49,675 bases of DNA, from assembly GCA_947164865.1 (NCBI GenBank), contig CAMUYA010000025.1, positions 1 through 49,675 on the forward strand, given 5' to 3'. Of this stretch, positions 8,812 to 17,426 are shown one piece after another. Source of the DNA: an uncultured Lachnospiraceae bacterium (GTDB lineage: Bacteria > Bacillota > Clostridia > Lachnospirales > Lachnospiraceae). Below the pieces are notes generated by a model. The model saw nothing but the letters and a program-made list of their open reading frames with translations, was not told where the DNA came from and did not search any database. The first letter of the stretch is position 1, and every line of letters starts with the position of its first letter. The position numbers were made by a program, and so were the translations under genes.

Positions 8812-10024
8812 AATAAAGCTTCTCTTCCTTAAATATCCTCTTCATGGTGTTTACATCATTAAATGTAAGATTACTGGAATCGAATAATCCCGCTTTTTCA
8901 TATCTTAAAAATGTGGCATCTACGATCTTATCGATCTGCGATGAGATCTTAATCTCGGGATTCTTTTCATAAAGAGCTATTATCGCGACGATTATCGTGT
9001 GTGAAAAGAGCAGTACCGCACTTTCCCTTGTGGCAAGCTTATTATGAGTTCTTTTAGCTATAAAATCCGTATAGTCAATAAGAATCTCCCTTACCTCTTC
9101 GGGGAAGTTTTCGCCTTCAAGAAAATCCTGCCTTTCTTTTACACCCAGCGGACAGAATTTATAATAATAACCCGCACATTTCAAGGCATCGGAATTCATC
9201 CCCAAACGTGCTGCGATCCTCTCTGTAAAGTAGGATGTATGGATAAGGATCTTATAAGTGCGTCTGTCATTTTCACGCGTGTCAGCCAGAAGATAATACT
9301 CTGTATCGTTCAAAAGCTGATACCTGTCACGTAGCTTATATCTGACCTTAAGAGCATATGTCCTGATACCTATAAAGATCATTATACCGGTAATGATCAC
9401 ATTTACGCCCGGGAGCAAAAACTGCTCGGGAGAAAGCTGCCTTGAGGATGAAAGAATGATCCCTGTCATCTCGCATGCGAGCAGACCTAACAGGGTTATA
9501 AACAGAGGCCTTCCGATCTTGATATCTCCTTTGATCGGAAAAAATACAGCTATGCCAAGGCTTCCGCATAATATATACAGTATCACTATCACGGCTTTGC
9601 TTCCGCATAAAAGTGCACTTATCATTACAAGGCTGCACCCGCCCACAAGTCCAAGAAATGGTGATGAGAATACGGCGAGTACCACAAAAAAGCCCGTAAA
9701 AGGCCAGGCTGCGGAGGGTATGAAAAGTGTTACTCCGGTAAGGCAAAGTCCAATAATGTATATGGTCCAAAACCTTCCGATGTTTGTAAGCGCATCCTCC
9801 TCGGAATACTTTACGACCGGATACTGCTTTCTGACTGCGGTACCTAATATAGCCACAGCAATTATCGAAAAAACAAGTCTTTCTATAGCTGCGGTAGGCT
9901 CCAGGTCAAAAAAGAAATATACGACAGCTGTAAGACCTGCGCATATGACAAAGCATATTATCTCCGGTAAAAACCACAAGTATGAATTTTTAGGATTCTC
10001 TGATTCACTTCTTCTTTCCGGCAT
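8795..10024 (-). CDS. Membrane protein with degenerate 7TM-HD (PgpH-like) domain
   Basis: About 409 residues. Seven to eight hydrophobic segments occupy roughly residues 15-240, followed by a cytoplasmic helical domain. In Firmicutes this position between phoH and ybeY is normally held by PgpH/YqfF, a membrane HD-domain phosphodiesterase for c-di-AMP. The helical domain resembles the start of that HD domain (IHTSYFTERIAARLG, then GYYYKFCPLG), but the place where the metal-binding His-Asp pair should stand reads YK, and the large extracellular domain between the first two helices is missing. It is therefore probably not an active phosphodiesterase. The frame is open to 10096; the ATG at 10024, with GGAG nine bases upstream, gives a 20-base overlap with phoH and is preferred. 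Role unknown. Confidence 0.75.
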   Translation of the reverse strand: MPERRSESENPKNSYLWFLPEIICFVICAGLTAVVYFFFDLEPTAAIERLVFSIIAVAILGTAVRKQYPVVKYSEEDALTNIGRFWTIYIIGLCLTGVTLFIPSAAWPFTGFFVVLAVFSSPFLGLVGGCSLVMISALLCGSKAVIVILYILCGSLGIAVFFPIKGDIKIGRPLFITLLGLLACEMTGIILSSSRQLSPEQFLLPGVNVIITGIMIFIGIRTYALKVRYKLRDRYQLLNDTEYYLLADTRENDRRTYKILIHTSYFTERIAARLGMNSDALKCAGYYYKFCPLGVKERQDFLEGENFPEEVREILIDYTDFIAKRTHNKLATRESAVLLFSHTIIVAIIALYEKNPEIKISSQIDKIVDATFLRYEKAGLFDSSNLTFNDVNTMKRIFKEEKLYYELLR

Positions 10025-10988
10025 GGGATCTGTCTCCGGCTTCATATTTATCGTATGCTTCAACAATCTTCTGAACAAGAGGATGTCTGACAACATCCTT
10101 GTTGGTAAGATTACAGAAACTTATATCCTGCACATGTGATAACACCTTCATCGCTACATCAAGTCCCGATCTGGTCCCCGAAGGAAGATCTTTCTGAGTT
10201 AGATCCCCGGTCACTACCACTTTGGAACCGAATCCTATTCTGGTAAGGAACATCTTCATCTGTGCAGGTGTAGTATTCTGTGCTTCGTCAAGGATTATAA
10301 AGGAGCTGTCAAGAGTACGTCCTCTCATATATGCAAGAGGTGCCACTTCAATGAGGCCCTTCTCCATATTTCTCAAAAAACTCTCTGCACCCATTATCTG
10401 ATAGAGCGCATCGTAAAGAGGCCTCAGGTAAGGATCCACCTTACTCTGAAGATCTCCCGGCAGAAAGCCGAGCTTTTCCCCTGCTTCTATAGCAGGTCTT
10501 GTAAGTATTATCCTTGATACTTCCTCATTCTTAAAAGCCATTATAGCCATAGCCATTGCAAGATACGTCTTACCGGTTCCCGCGGGACCGGTTCCGAAAG
10601 TGATCATGTGATCCCTGATGGCATCGACATACTTTTTCTGACCTATGGTTTTAGCCTTTATGGGCTTACCGTTAACTGTGTGACATATGACATCCTTATC
10701 GAGCTCCCCCAGCACATCGGATGTGTTTTCTTTTTCCATGCTTATGGCATAGTCCACGTTCTGTTCCTCTATTTCATTGCCTTTATCGGAATATACGCTC
10801 AGATCCTTTAACACATGTATTGCCCTGGATACATTTCCTGTATCCCCGCGTACATATACAGCACCGTTTCTGTCGGTTACGATCACATCAAAATCTCTCT
10901 CGACTTTTTTGATGAATCCATCGCCTACTCCGAATATCTTCCTGACGTTTTCGACGCTTAATTCTATCTTTTCGGATACTTCGCTCAT
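10005..10988 (-). CDS. PhoH family ATPase
   Basis: P-loop ATPase of the PhoH/PhoL type, proposed to act in RNA metabolism next to YbeY. The 327-residue protein has a KH-like N-terminal region (about 1-105), Walker A GPAGTGKTYLAMA (about 137-149), Walker B FIILDEAQNTTPAQM, and a conserved VVTGDLTQKDLP sensor segment. The basic tail ends in KKK. ATG at 10988 (MSEVSEKIEL). The stop overlaps the next gene. Located 29 bases downstream of the nucleoside phosphorylase gene. Confidence 0.95.
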   Translation of the reverse strand: MSEVSEKIELSVENVRKIFGVGDGFIKKVERDFDVIVTDRNGAVYVRGDTGNVSRAIHVLKDLSVYSDKGNEIEEQNVDYAISMEKENTSDVLGELDKDVICHTVNGKPIKAKTIGQKKYVDAIRDHMITFGTGPAGTGKTYLAMAMAIMAFKNEEVSRIILTRPAIEAGEKLGFLPGDLQSKVDPYLRPLYDALYQIMGAESFLRNMEKGLIEVAPLAYMRGRTLDSSFIILDEAQNTTPAQMKMFLTRIGFGSKVVVTGDLTQKDLPSGTRSGLDVAMKVLSHVQDISFCNLTNKDVVRHPLVQKIVEAYDKYEAGDRSHAGKKK

Positions 10989-11017
10989 TTAATGAAACTG
11001 CCCTTTATGATCAAGTA

Positions 11018-12319
11018 TTATATAATGCCTTTTATAAGTTTCTGTTTTTCGCATTTTTCGGATGAAAAATGATAAGCCTTAAGGAATCTTTCGATAACAG
11101 GACCTGTCTTATTCTCATCCGAGGAATATACTGTGGCGATCTTATCGCCTTTTTTCACCATATCTCCGGTTTTTTTATCAAGCAAAAGACCAACAGATAA
11201 ATCTATCTCACTTTCCTTTGTTTCACGTCCGCCGCCTAGCATAAGACTGCATATTCCTATCTCTTCACAGTCGATATGGGAAATATATCCGTCCTGCGGT
11301 GAAATGATGTCGGTAACAATGGTAGCGAGCTTAAGTCTGTCCGGCTCATAAACATATTTATCATCTCCGCCCTGAGCCTTCACAAACTGTGCCAGCCTGT
11401 TTAATGCACTTCCGTCGGATACTGCTTTTACAAGCTTATTTCTGGCATCGGATTCATTTGAAGCTTTCCCGCCAAGAATAAGCATTCTTGTACCGAGGGT
11501 ATAGACAAGCTCGGTAAAATCCGATGGACCTTTTCCGTTTAACATATCGATCGCTTCTCTTACCTCAATGGCATTTCCCACTGCTCTTCCCAGAGGCTGA
11601 TCCATATCCGATATAACCGCACTCATCTTTCGCCCCGCATTCTTACCGATCTTAACCATCTCCTCGGCAAGAGCAAAGGAATCCTCCTCTGTCTTCATGA
11701 ATGCTCCGCTTCCGGTCTTAACATCCAGTACTATGGCATCGGCACCGGCAGCCAGCTTTTTGCTCATTATGGAACTGGCTATAAGTGACATATTATCAAC
11801 CGTTGCGGTTACATCCCTGAGAGCATAGAGCTTTTTATCCGCAGGTGCAAGATCGGCCGTCTGTCCCATTATGGCTATTCCTATATTATTTACGTTATCG
11901 ATAAACGTTTCGTTGCTTATCGCTGTTGAAAAGCCCGGAAAGCTCTCGAGCTTGTCTATAGTCCCACCGGTATGTCCCAGGCCTCTTCCGCTCATCTTGG
12001 CTATAGGCACTCCGCAGGCACTTACAAGCGGTGCAAGCGCAAGTGAAGTCTTATCACCCACTCCGCCGGTACTGTGTTTATCAACCTTTATTCCTTTAAT
12101 GCCCGAAAGATCAAGAAAATCTCCGCTTTCGGCCATGGCAAGTGTAAGCGCAAGAGTTTCTTTTTCGGTCATCTTTCTGAAATAGATGGCCATCATAAGG
12201 CTTGAAACCTGATAATCCGGGATTTCTCCCTTTGTATACCCTTCTATGAAAAAGCGGATCTCCTCCTCGGAAAGCTCTCCTCCGTTTCTCTTTTTCATAA
12301 TGATATCATACATTCTCAT
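11018..12319 (-). CDS. Pyrimidine-nucleoside (thymidine) phosphorylase
   Basis: Phosphorolysis of thymidine/uridine-type nucleosides to free base and (deoxy)ribose-1-phosphate in nucleoside salvage. The 433 residues match the family length. KVDKHSTGGVGDKTSLALAP is the phosphate-binding signature, followed by KMSGRGLGHTGGTIDKLES. The N-terminal helical domain (MYDIIMKKRNGGELSEEEI) and the C-terminal alpha/beta domain are both present. The ATG at 12319 and a second one two codons later are equally possible. Sequence does not decide between a deoA-type (thymidine) and pdp-type (broad pyrimidine) enzyme, hence no symbol. 53 bases downstream of nth. Confidence 0.95.
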   Translation of the reverse strand: MRMYDIIMKKRNGGELSEEEIRFFIEGYTKGEIPDYQVSSLMMAIYFRKMTEKETLALTLAMAESGDFLDLSGIKGIKVDKHSTGGVGDKTSLALAPLVSACGVPIAKMSGRGLGHTGGTIDKLESFPGFSTAISNETFIDNVNNIGIAIMGQTADLAPADKKLYALRDVTATVDNMSLIASSIMSKKLAAGADAIVLDVKTGSGAFMKTEEDSFALAEEMVKIGKNAGRKMSAVISDMDQPLGRAVGNAIEVREAIDMLNGKGPSDFTELVYTLGTRMLILGGKASNESDARNKLVKAVSDGSALNRLAQFVKAQGGDDKYVYEPDRLKLATIVTDIISPQDGYISHIDCEEIGICSLMLGGGRETKESEIDLSVGLLLDKKTGDMVKKGDKIATVYSSDENKTGPVIERFLKAYHFSSEKCEKQKLIKGII

Positions 12320-12372
12320 GCCGATTACCCCGTTTGATCCATAAACCTTCTCATCGGAAAACTCTTATATAC

Positions 12373-13008
12373 TTATACCCCTGCTTTTTTACATACATCC
12401 TTAAGACAGCATTTATCGCAAAAGGGCTTTGTTCTTGCAGTGCAGACGGCTCTTCCGTGGTCCACCAGTCTGTGACAGAAGGCATTTCCTTCCTCGGGAG
12501 GAATTATCTTCCAAAGCTTTTCCTCCACTTTTGCAGGCTCTTTTATACCGTTTACAAGCCCTATCCTGTTTACCAGTCTTATACAGTGGGTATCCGTCAC
12601 GATCGCAGGCTTTCCGTAAATATCGCCCAGCACCAGATTGGCGCTTTTTCTGCCTACACCGGGCAGTTTTAATAGCTCATCCATTGTATCGGGCACTCTG
12701 CCTTCATATACATCACAGAGCATCTGCATACAGGCTTTGATATCTTTTGCTTTGCTTTTCCCTAGGCCACAGGGATGAACTATCTTTTCGATATCTTCTG
12801 GCTTTGCTGCGGCAAGAGCTTCGGGTGAGGGAAACCTTTCGTACAGATCCTTGGTGACGATATTTACCCTTGCATCTGTACACTGGGCAGCCAGCCTTAC
12901 GCTTACAAGAAGCTTCCATGGCTCCTCATATTCAAGCGAACAACCGCTGTCCGGATATTCTTTTTTCAGCAGATCGATAACGATCAGAGCAAGCTCTTTC
13001 TTTGTCAT
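12373..13008 (-). CDS. nth: Endonuclease III (DNA glycosylase/AP lyase)
   Basis: Base-excision repair enzyme removing oxidised pyrimidines and cleaving the abasic site. 211 residues, typical. The helix-hairpin-helix LPGVGRKSANLVLGD carries the catalytic lysine K121, and the catalytic aspartate is D139 in VTDTHCIRLVNRIG. The C-terminal [4Fe-4S] loop uses C189, C197, C200 and C206. The first spacing is seven residues rather than the six seen in the E. coli protein, and an extra cysteine (C201) is present. ATG at 13008, directly downstream of rlmH. Confidence 0.97.
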   Translation of the reverse strand: MTKKELALIVIDLLKKEYPDSGCSLEYEEPWKLLVSVRLAAQCTDARVNIVTKDLYERFPSPEALAAAKPEDIEKIVHPCGLGKSKAKDIKACMQMLCDVYEGRVPDTMDELLKLPGVGRKSANLVLGDIYGKPAIVTDTHCIRLVNRIGLVNGIKEPAKVEEKLWKIIPPEEGNAFCHRLVDHGRAVCTARTKPFCDKCCLKDVCKKAGV

Positions 13009-13025
13009 TTAAACACCCACATGGA

Positions 13026-13505
13026 TCATTTATGATATGGCTCTTTGCTTATTATCTTTTCTGCCCTGTAAATCTGTTCAAGCAGTATCACACGCATAAG
13101 CTGATGAGGAAAAGTCATATCCGAAAATGAGAGCTTAAGGTCCGCTCTTTTGGATACTTCATTCGACAGTCCCAGCGAACCTCCTATTATGAAGTTTATG
13201 GTACTGTGACCTGCTATACCCTGACCTTCGATCCACTGTGACAGTTCCTCGGAAGAAAACTTCTTTCCTTTTATCTCAAGAGTGCATACTACATCGCCCT
13301 CTTTTATCTTTGATAGGATCCTTTCTCCTTCCGTCTTTAAGATACCTGCATTTAAAGCATCCGATGCTCCGTCGGGAGTCTTTTCATCAGGGACTTCGAT
13401 GATCTCAAGCTTCACATATCTGGAGAGTCTTTTGGAGTACTCATCTATTGCATCTCTGAAAAACTTTTCTTTGACCTTCCCGACGCAGATAATGTTAACT
13501 CTCAT
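13026..13505 (-). CDS. rlmH: 23S rRNA (pseudouridine1915-N3)-methyltransferase
   Basis: SPOUT-class methyltransferase modifying pseudouridine 1915 in helix 69 of 23S rRNA. 159 residues, as usual. The SAM-binding trefoil knot is seen in INFIIGGSLGLSNEV, and the C-terminus MTFPHQLMRVILLEQIYRA followed by EPYHK is diagnostic. The ATG at 13505 lies one base after the nfnB stop, so it is probably expressed from the nfnAB transcript. Confidence 0.98.
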   Translation of the reverse strand: MRVNIICVGKVKEKFFRDAIDEYSKRLSRYVKLEIIEVPDEKTPDGASDALNAGILKTEGERILSKIKEGDVVCTLEIKGKKFSSEELSQWIEGQGIAGHSTINFIIGGSLGLSNEVSKRADLKLSFSDMTFPHQLMRVILLEQIYRAEKIISKEPYHK

Positions 13506-13506
13506 A

Positions 13507-14889
13507 TCAGCCCTTCAGATACTCATCAATTCCCTTTGCCGCAGCTTTACCTGCACCCATTGCAAGAATAACCGTAGCGGCTCCGGTAACGGCATCACCG
13601 CCGGCATATACACCCTTCTTACTGGTCTTTCCACTTTCTTCATCGGCCACGATGCATTTGTACTTATTTACTTCCAGACCTTCGGTAGTTGAAGAAATAA
13701 GCGGATTGGGTGATGTTCCGAGGGACATTATTACAGTATCGACTTCCATTGTAAACTCCGAATCGGGAATCTCTACGGGACGTCTTCTTCCGGATGCATC
13801 GGGCTCGCCGAGTTCCATCTTTACACACTTCATACCGGTTACCCAGCCTTTTTCATCGGCAAGTATCTCGGTAGGATTGGTAAGAAGATCAAAAATGATG
13901 CCCTCTTCTTTAGCGTGATGAACTTCCTCCACTCTGGCAGGGAGCTCTTCCTCACTTCTTCTGTATACGATATGAACCTCCGCTCCGAGTCTGAGGGCTG
14001 TTCTTGCGGCATCCATTGCAACGTTTCCGCCGCCTACTACAGCTACCTTTCTGCTCTTCATTATAGGAGTGTTGGAATTCTCATCAAATGCCTTCATCAG
14101 ATTGCTTCTGGTAAGATACTCATTTGCGGAAAATACTCCGTTGGAGTTTTCTCCGGGAATACCCATGAATTTGGGAAGTCCGGCGCCGGATCCGATAAAC
14201 ACAGCTTCAAAGCCTTCATCATTTATCAGCTCGTCTATGGTAACAGATTTTCCTATTACGACATCTGTCTCTATCTTAACACCGAGAGCCTTTACGTTCT
14301 CGATCTCTTTTGCAACAACTGCCTTCTTGGGAAGACGGAACTCAGGAATACCGTATACAAGCACACCGCCGGGCTCATGAAGTGCTTCAAACACAGTCAC
14401 ATCATAACCCATCCTTGCCAGATCACCGGCGCAGGTAAGCCCGGAAGGACCGGATCCGATAACGGCAACCTTTTTGCCGTTCTTTTCTTTTGTACCGACA
14501 GGCTTTAAACCATGCTCGGCAGCCCAGTCAGCTACAAAGCGCTCAAGCTTGCCGATAGAAACAGGCTCCCCTTTGATACCTCTTATACATTTTCCCTCGC
14601 ACTGCGTCTCCTGAGGGCAAACTCTTCCACAAACAGCGGGAAGCGCAGTGCTCTCCGAAAGTATCTCATAAGCCTTCGCGATATCGCCAAGCTTTACCTG
14701 CTCAATAAAAGCAGGAATATTGATGGATACGGGACATCCCTTTATGCACATCGCATTTTTACAGTTAAGACATCTCGATGCTTCTTCCTGCGCTTCTTCT
14801 AATGTATATCCGAGGCATACCTCGCTGAAATTGTGTGCTCTTTCCTTGGGATCCTGCTCTGAAACAGGTACTTTCTTTAATACGTCCAT
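13507..14889 (-). CDS. nfnB: NADH-dependent reduced ferredoxin:NADP+ oxidoreductase, large subunit NfnB (GltD-like)
   Basis: Together with the preceding gene this forms the flavin-based electron-bifurcating transhydrogenase that couples NADPH, NAD+ and ferredoxin. The 460-residue protein has eight cysteines for two [4Fe-4S] clusters (C40, C43, C48, C52; C87, C91, C97, C101), an FAD site VAVIGSGPSGLTCAGDLA near 140-157, and an NADPH site VAVVGGGNVAMDAARTALRL. Alone it would resemble the small subunit of glutamate synthase, but the adjacent NfnA-type partner and the absence of a large GltB subunit favour NfnB. ATG at 14889, 45 bases after nfnA. Confidence 0.88.
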   Translation of the reverse strand: MDVLKKVPVSEQDPKERAHNFSEVCLGYTLEEAQEEASRCLNCKNAMCIKGCPVSINIPAFIEQVKLGDIAKAYEILSESTALPAVCGRVCPQETQCEGKCIRGIKGEPVSIGKLERFVADWAAEHGLKPVGTKEKNGKKVAVIGSGPSGLTCAGDLARMGYDVTVFEALHEPGGVLVYGIPEFRLPKKAVVAKEIENVKALGVKIETDVVIGKSVTIDELINDEGFEAVFIGSGAGLPKFMGIPGENSNGVFSANEYLTRSNLMKAFDENSNTPIMKSRKVAVVGGGNVAMDAARTALRLGAEVHIVYRRSEEELPARVEEVHHAKEEGIIFDLLTNPTEILADEKGWVTGMKCVKMELGEPDASGRRRPVEIPDSEFTMEVDTVIMSLGTSPNPLISSTTEGLEVNKYKCIVADEESGKTSKKGVYAGGDAVTGAATVILAMGAGKAAAKGIDEYLKG

Positions 14890-14934
14890 TTTATAATCTC
14901 CTCATGTATACTGTTAATTGGAATAGTCAAAAGA

Positions 14935-15813
14935 TCAATCGCAGTTTCCGCATCCCCCGTGATGGGTCTTGCCCTCTTTCTCGGCGAGGTATGCTCTTCC
15001 CTCTTCGGTCTTGTATAGTGTCTGACGTCTCATCGCTTCATCAAAATTGACTTTAAACCCGTCAAACTCGGGACCGTCAACACATGCAAATTTGACCTCA
15101 TCACCTACGCTTACACGGCAGGCACCGCACATTCCGGTTCCGTCCACCATGATTGGGTTTAGTGATACTATGGTGGGGAGATTAAGTTCCTTTGTGAGCA
15201 TTACGGCAAACTTCATCATGATCATGGGTCCGATGCATACGCATTTATCGTAGGTCTTTCCTTCTGCGTAAAGATCCTTTAATGTCTGTGTGACCATTCC
15301 GCTTCTTCCGTAAGATCCGTCATCGGTAGTGATATACAGATTTCCGGCCACTGCCTTCATTTCATCTTCCAGTATAAGAAGATCCTTTGTCTTGCATCCC
15401 ACGATCACATCCGCATCGATGCCATGCTCATGCAGCCATTTTACCTGGGGATAAACAGGTGCTGCACCGACACCGCCTGCGATAAATAATATCTTTTCCT
15501 TTTTAAGATCATCTATGCTTTCATTTACAAGCTCCGAAGGACATCCGAGAGGTCCTACAAAGTCCTTAAAACTGTCGCCCTCTTTAAGTCCTGACATGAA
15601 CTGGGTACCCGCACCGATTATCTGCGCTACTATGGTAACCGTGCCTTTTTCACGGTTGTAATCACAGATTGTCAAAGGTATTCTTTCACCTTCATCATCG
15701 GTCCTCACGATGACAAACTGACCCGGAAGACAGTTCTTTGCAGTTCTGGGAGCTTCAACCTCCATGAGAAAAATTGTTGGATTCAGTTCTCTTTTCTTGA
15801 TGATCTTGTACAT
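14935..15813 (-). CDS. nfnA: Ferredoxin:NADP+ oxidoreductase small subunit NfnA (dihydroorotate/sulfide dehydrogenase-like)
   Basis: FAD- and NAD(H)-binding subunit of NfnAB. The 292-residue protein has the flavin motif ERIPLTICDYN (about 43-53), the NAD motif IAGGVGAAPVYPQ (111-123), and a C-terminal [2Fe-2S] region with D224, C229, C232 and C244 (VDGTGMCGACRVSVG). In characterised Nfn this cluster has three cysteines and one aspartate, which fits. The C-terminus has an additional CGNC. First gene of a probable nfnA-nfnB-rlmH-nth transcription unit, preceded by a TATAAT box and a 22-bp palindrome. Annotators may name it a sulfide/dihydroorotate dehydrogenase-like protein when context is ignored. 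Confidence 0.88.
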   Translation of the reverse strand: MYKIIKKRELNPTIFLMEVEAPRTAKNCLPGQFVIVRTDDEGERIPLTICDYNREKGTVTIVAQIIGAGTQFMSGLKEGDSFKDFVGPLGCPSELVNESIDDLKKEKILFIAGGVGAAPVYPQVKWLHEHGIDADVIVGCKTKDLLILEDEMKAVAGNLYITTDDGSYGRSGMVTQTLKDLYAEGKTYDKCVCIGPMIMMKFAVMLTKELNLPTIVSLNPIMVDGTGMCGACRVSVGDEVKFACVDGPEFDGFKVNFDEAMRRQTLYKTEEGRAYLAEKEGKTHHGGCGNCD

Positions 15814-15836
15814 TGTTTCCGTTCTCCAATCCTTTT

Positions 15837-15866
15837 ATTATATAGTGAACGAGAATACTCGTTCAC
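15837..15866 (-). promoter_or_regulatory. nfnA promoter with overlapping 22-bp palindrome
   Basis: On the minus strand a perfect TATAAT (15837-15842) lies 24 bases upstream of the nfnA start. Immediately upstream is a perfect inverted repeat GTGAACGAG-TATT-CTCGTTCAC (15845-15866) that fills the spacer and the position of the -35 hexamer, which has poor consensus (TGAACG). This arrangement suggests an operator for a dimeric regulator. The repeat could also form a hairpin and act as part of a terminator for the upstream gene, but no U-run follows. Confidence 0.5.
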
Positions 15867-15882
15867 GTTCGCGCAGAATGCG

Positions 15883-15899
15883 AAGCCGCAAAGCGGCTT
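15883..15899 (-). terminator. Hairpin downstream of the zinc-ribbon gene
   Basis: AAGCCGC-(3)-GCGGCTT forms a seven-base-pair hairpin 20 bases after the stop of the zinc-ribbon protein gene, followed by a smaller CGCA/TGCG hairpin (15872-15882). There is no downstream U-tract on the minus strand, so it is at best a weak intrinsic terminator or an mRNA 3'-end stabiliser. Confidence 0.4.
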
Positions 15900-15919
15900 T
15901 CCTATCGCTTTCCGGCACA

Positions 15920-17407
15920 TTAATATTCAGCATCCGCTACTTCGCCCGTTATAAAATCTAACGATAAAAACGTTCCTATCGGTTGATATGATCCGTCTTC
16001 AAGGCAATAGACTTCCTCAAAAATATACCTGTAAGATGGATCATACCATTTGATATCCCTCAGTATCACATCGATCCGGCTGCCTCCGGGAAGATGACCT
16101 TCCGGCGACTGTATGATCCCCGATTCAAAAAGCCTGTTCATTATTATGTCATGGGCTTCCTCCGCGGGATAGTTGCACTCGAGAATAAGATTATATACAC
16201 CATCCACAGTGTCTGAGACGATTCCCTTCTCATTTATACGAATGAATCTGTACTCATGCATTCCGGGAAGGAGCACCATCTCTCCGGTATATTCATATGA
16301 TCCCGAATTCGGCATTGAACCGTCTATTGTGTAATATACCCTGTCTCCGCTACCCTCTTTGTAATCAAGTATCTTTATCTTCCGGGGCTCAAAGTATTCT
16401 CCCGGTTTGGGGAAGACTTCGGGTTTATCCGGTGGTGCGGGTATTATTGATATGACCGCCTTAACCTGTCCCGAAGTGATACCTCTCTCGTTGACGGCAT
16501 AAGCACTAATTCTGAATATGCCTTCCTGAAGCAGTATCGGACCTTCATAGATTTCATCATCCGCAATTACCGAAGCCTGCACACCGTTCTCACATGTCAC
16601 GGTATAGTGTATTTCTGCTCCCTCATCGCCTTTAATCACAAGATACTGAGGAAGCTCGTATTTGGCTTCTTCAGGGGATATCACGGGATCGTTACAGTAA
16701 AATTCTTTATGTATATCCGTAAGCCCGGCCTGCTCCACAATGCTTCTTGCAGAGTCGTAATCTCCTTGTTCGTCATATATGGAAATGACCTTTTCATAGG
16801 CAGAAAGCTTCTGAGCCTGGGTAGCGTATGAGTTGTCGGCTATCTCGAGGAGTTCAGCGATATAGCCATCGATGTTACCCTCCCCCCTTAAGCAATCGGC
16901 ATATATCTCTTTTAATCCGATATTGTATTTATCTTTTTCCAAAAGCTCCCTGTAGAGCATGGAGGCCTTGGCATAATCCTGTGCAGCGTATGCTTCATCG
17001 GCACATTTTTGTTTGTATCCGTCGGAAGTAAAATATACCGTCAGACACACTACTGTCCCAATTATCAGAGAAAAAGCAAGACCTATCAGTGAAAAGATAA
17101 CAGGCTTTGGAATTCTCTTATTCCTTAAAGGTACATCTTGGGTATTATCACCCGCAGGTTTTCCGGCAGATCCCCCGGCGTATTCTCCGGAATACGTTTC
17201 ATCCTGATCATACGGATCTTTTCCGGCCTTCTGAGCCTCCAGGCTTTCCCTTGCGTGGAATATGCCCTTTGTCATTGATTCAATTGTCTGTCTGCAGGTA
17301 TCTTCTATTTCCGGTTCAAATACAGGAACAATATGTATTTCTTCACCGCATTTTTCACAATAGAGAGATCCCTCTTTTATTTCAGCATTACACGAAGGAC
17401 ATTTCAT
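15920..17407 (-). CDS. Zinc-ribbon, single-pass membrane protein with TPR-like and chitobiase C-terminal-type domains
   Basis: About 495 residues, function unknown. Order of parts: N-terminal zinc ribbon (MKCPSCNAEIKEGSLYCEKC, two CxxC pairs), an acidic/Gly linker, one transmembrane helix (IFSLIGLAFSLIIGTVVCLT, about 105-125), a TPR-like helical region (about 130-240), then two beta-rich repeats resembling CHB_HEX_C modules (IHYTVTCENG near 270; VYYTIDGSMPNSGSYEYTGE near 365), and a C-terminal domain ending in the LDFITGEVADAEY segment. The zinc ribbon would face the cytoplasm and the repeats the outside. The frame opens with TTG four codons earlier; ATG at 17407 with GGGA upstream is preferred. 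Begins 19 bases after folD. Confidence 0.82.
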   Translation of the reverse strand: MKCPSCNAEIKEGSLYCEKCGEEIHIVPVFEPEIEDTCRQTIESMTKGIFHARESLEAQKAGKDPYDQDETYSGEYAGGSAGKPAGDNTQDVPLRNKRIPKPVIFSLIGLAFSLIIGTVVCLTVYFTSDGYKQKCADEAYAAQDYAKASMLYRELLEKDKYNIGLKEIYADCLRGEGNIDGYIAELLEIADNSYATQAQKLSAYEKVISIYDEQGDYDSARSIVEQAGLTDIHKEFYCNDPVISPEEAKYELPQYLVIKGDEGAEIHYTVTCENGVQASVIADDEIYEGPILLQEGIFRISAYAVNERGITSGQVKAVISIIPAPPDKPEVFPKPGEYFEPRKIKILDYKEGSGDRVYYTIDGSMPNSGSYEYTGEMVLLPGMHEYRFIRINEKGIVSDTVDGVYNLILECNYPAEEAHDIIMNRLFESGIIQSPEGHLPGGSRIDVILRDIKWYDPSYRYIFEEVYCLEDGSYQPIGTFLSLDFITGEVADAEY

Positions 17408-17426
17408 AAGTGATCCCAATCTGTTA

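Noticed and set aside
9393..10139. Long plus-strand open frame (248 codons)
   Set aside because: It lies entirely antisense to phoH and the HD-like gene, has no ribosome site or recognisable motif, and the minus-strand proteins are clearly real.
13915..14508. Plus-strand open frame of 197 codons
   Set aside because: Antisense to nfnB, with low-quality amino acid composition (Cys/Ser/His/Tyr-rich); shadow of the real gene.
13507..15813. Glutamate synthase small subunit with a separate dihydroorotate dehydrogenase electron subunit
   Set aside because: No GltB or PyrD gene is adjacent; the two subunits together match NfnAB.
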